A DNA stretch of 23,811 nucleotides from positions 1 to 23,811 of the forward strand of contig CADBPA010000138.1 of the NCBI GenBank assembly GCA_902796505.1. Direction: 5' to 3'. Numbering within the stretch: position 1 is the first letter of the stretch; each line of letters begins with the position of its first letter. A model generated the notes under the pieces. That model was not told the DNA's origin. It saw only the letters and a program-made list of their open reading frames with translations, and did no database searches. This stretch comes from an uncultured Ruminococcus sp. Its GTDB lineage: Bacteria; Bacillota; Clostridia; Oscillospirales; CAG-272. Below, in pieces: positions 23,738-23,811 of the stretch. The translations under genes were made by a program, and so were the position numbers.

Positions 23738-23811
23738 TTATGAATGTGCGAGAAGGATCTGCTTTGCGACCTCGTCGGGGCTTCCGTCGCCCGGTACGCG
23801 CAGATCGGCGC
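23738..23811 (-). CDS. Probable shikimate kinase, C-terminal end only
   Basis: The last 23 codons of a minus-strand gene run off the window edge, reading ADLRVPGDGSPDEVAKQILL, then AHS and TAA. The pattern ADL-V--DG-SP-EVA--IL matches the usual C terminus of shikimate kinase (AroK), and its place directly before aroQ-aroA in an aro operon agrees. The catalytic part is outside the window, so a different aro enzyme with a similar tail cannot be excluded. Confidence 0.5.
   Translation of the reverse strand, partial: ADLRVPGDGSPDEVAKQILLAHS

Overview
The window looks like a chromosomal segment of an uncultured, probably gut-associated Clostridia-type Bacillota (inference). The support is: GC-rich coding DNA between AT-rich gaps, strong AGGAGG ribosome binding sites, textbook sigma-A promoters, a YrvO/MnmA-type pair, MalFG-type permeases with no local ATPase, and families (DUF5696, Yip1-fusion proteins, FloT-like flotillin) that I associate with Clostridia and Paenibacillus. 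No rRNA, tRNA, insertion sequence, phage gene or CRISPR array was seen.

Layout, left to right. (1) 2-1823: the 3' end of a cysteine desulfurase, then mnmA, which together supply and use sulfur for tRNA 2-thiouridine; mnmA ends in a clear terminator. (2) 1824-2281: a regulatory gap with a 15-codon mini-ORF, a second terminator, a dyad and a strong promoter. (3) 2282-15470: a seven-gene operon on the plus strand. It encodes a very large secreted solute-binding protein with carbohydrate-binding-like domains, permease pair A, a signal peptide/beta-propeller/TPR/Yip1 membrane protein, a 1193-residue DUF5696 glycosidase-like exported protein, and permease pair B. It closes with a strong terminator. 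No ATPase is encoded, so a shared MsmX-type ATPase is presumed. I read it as a carbohydrate capture, processing and uptake system with two candidate translocation channels and one binding protein.

(4) 15471-16549: a hairpin-rich spacer, then two tandem paralogous two-helix membrane proteins on the minus strand, each with its own near-consensus promoter. (5) 16594-17248: an unrecognised minus-strand membrane protein. (6) 17350-20141: a plus-strand promoter, a probable yybP-ykoY (Mn2+) riboswitch whose 3' strand overlaps an intrinsic terminator, then a FloT-like flotillin and a prohibitin-like SPFH protein. (7) 20155-23811: a minus-strand aromatic amino acid operon, read as (aroK)-aroQ-aroA-tyrA-aroF, with overlapping genes and a terminator shared with the convergent SPFH operon.

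The best candidates for something little described are the seven-gene transport and glycosidase-like operon, especially the propeller-TPR-Yip1 protein and the doubled permeases, and the apparent manganese riboswitch control of two membrane-scaffold proteins.
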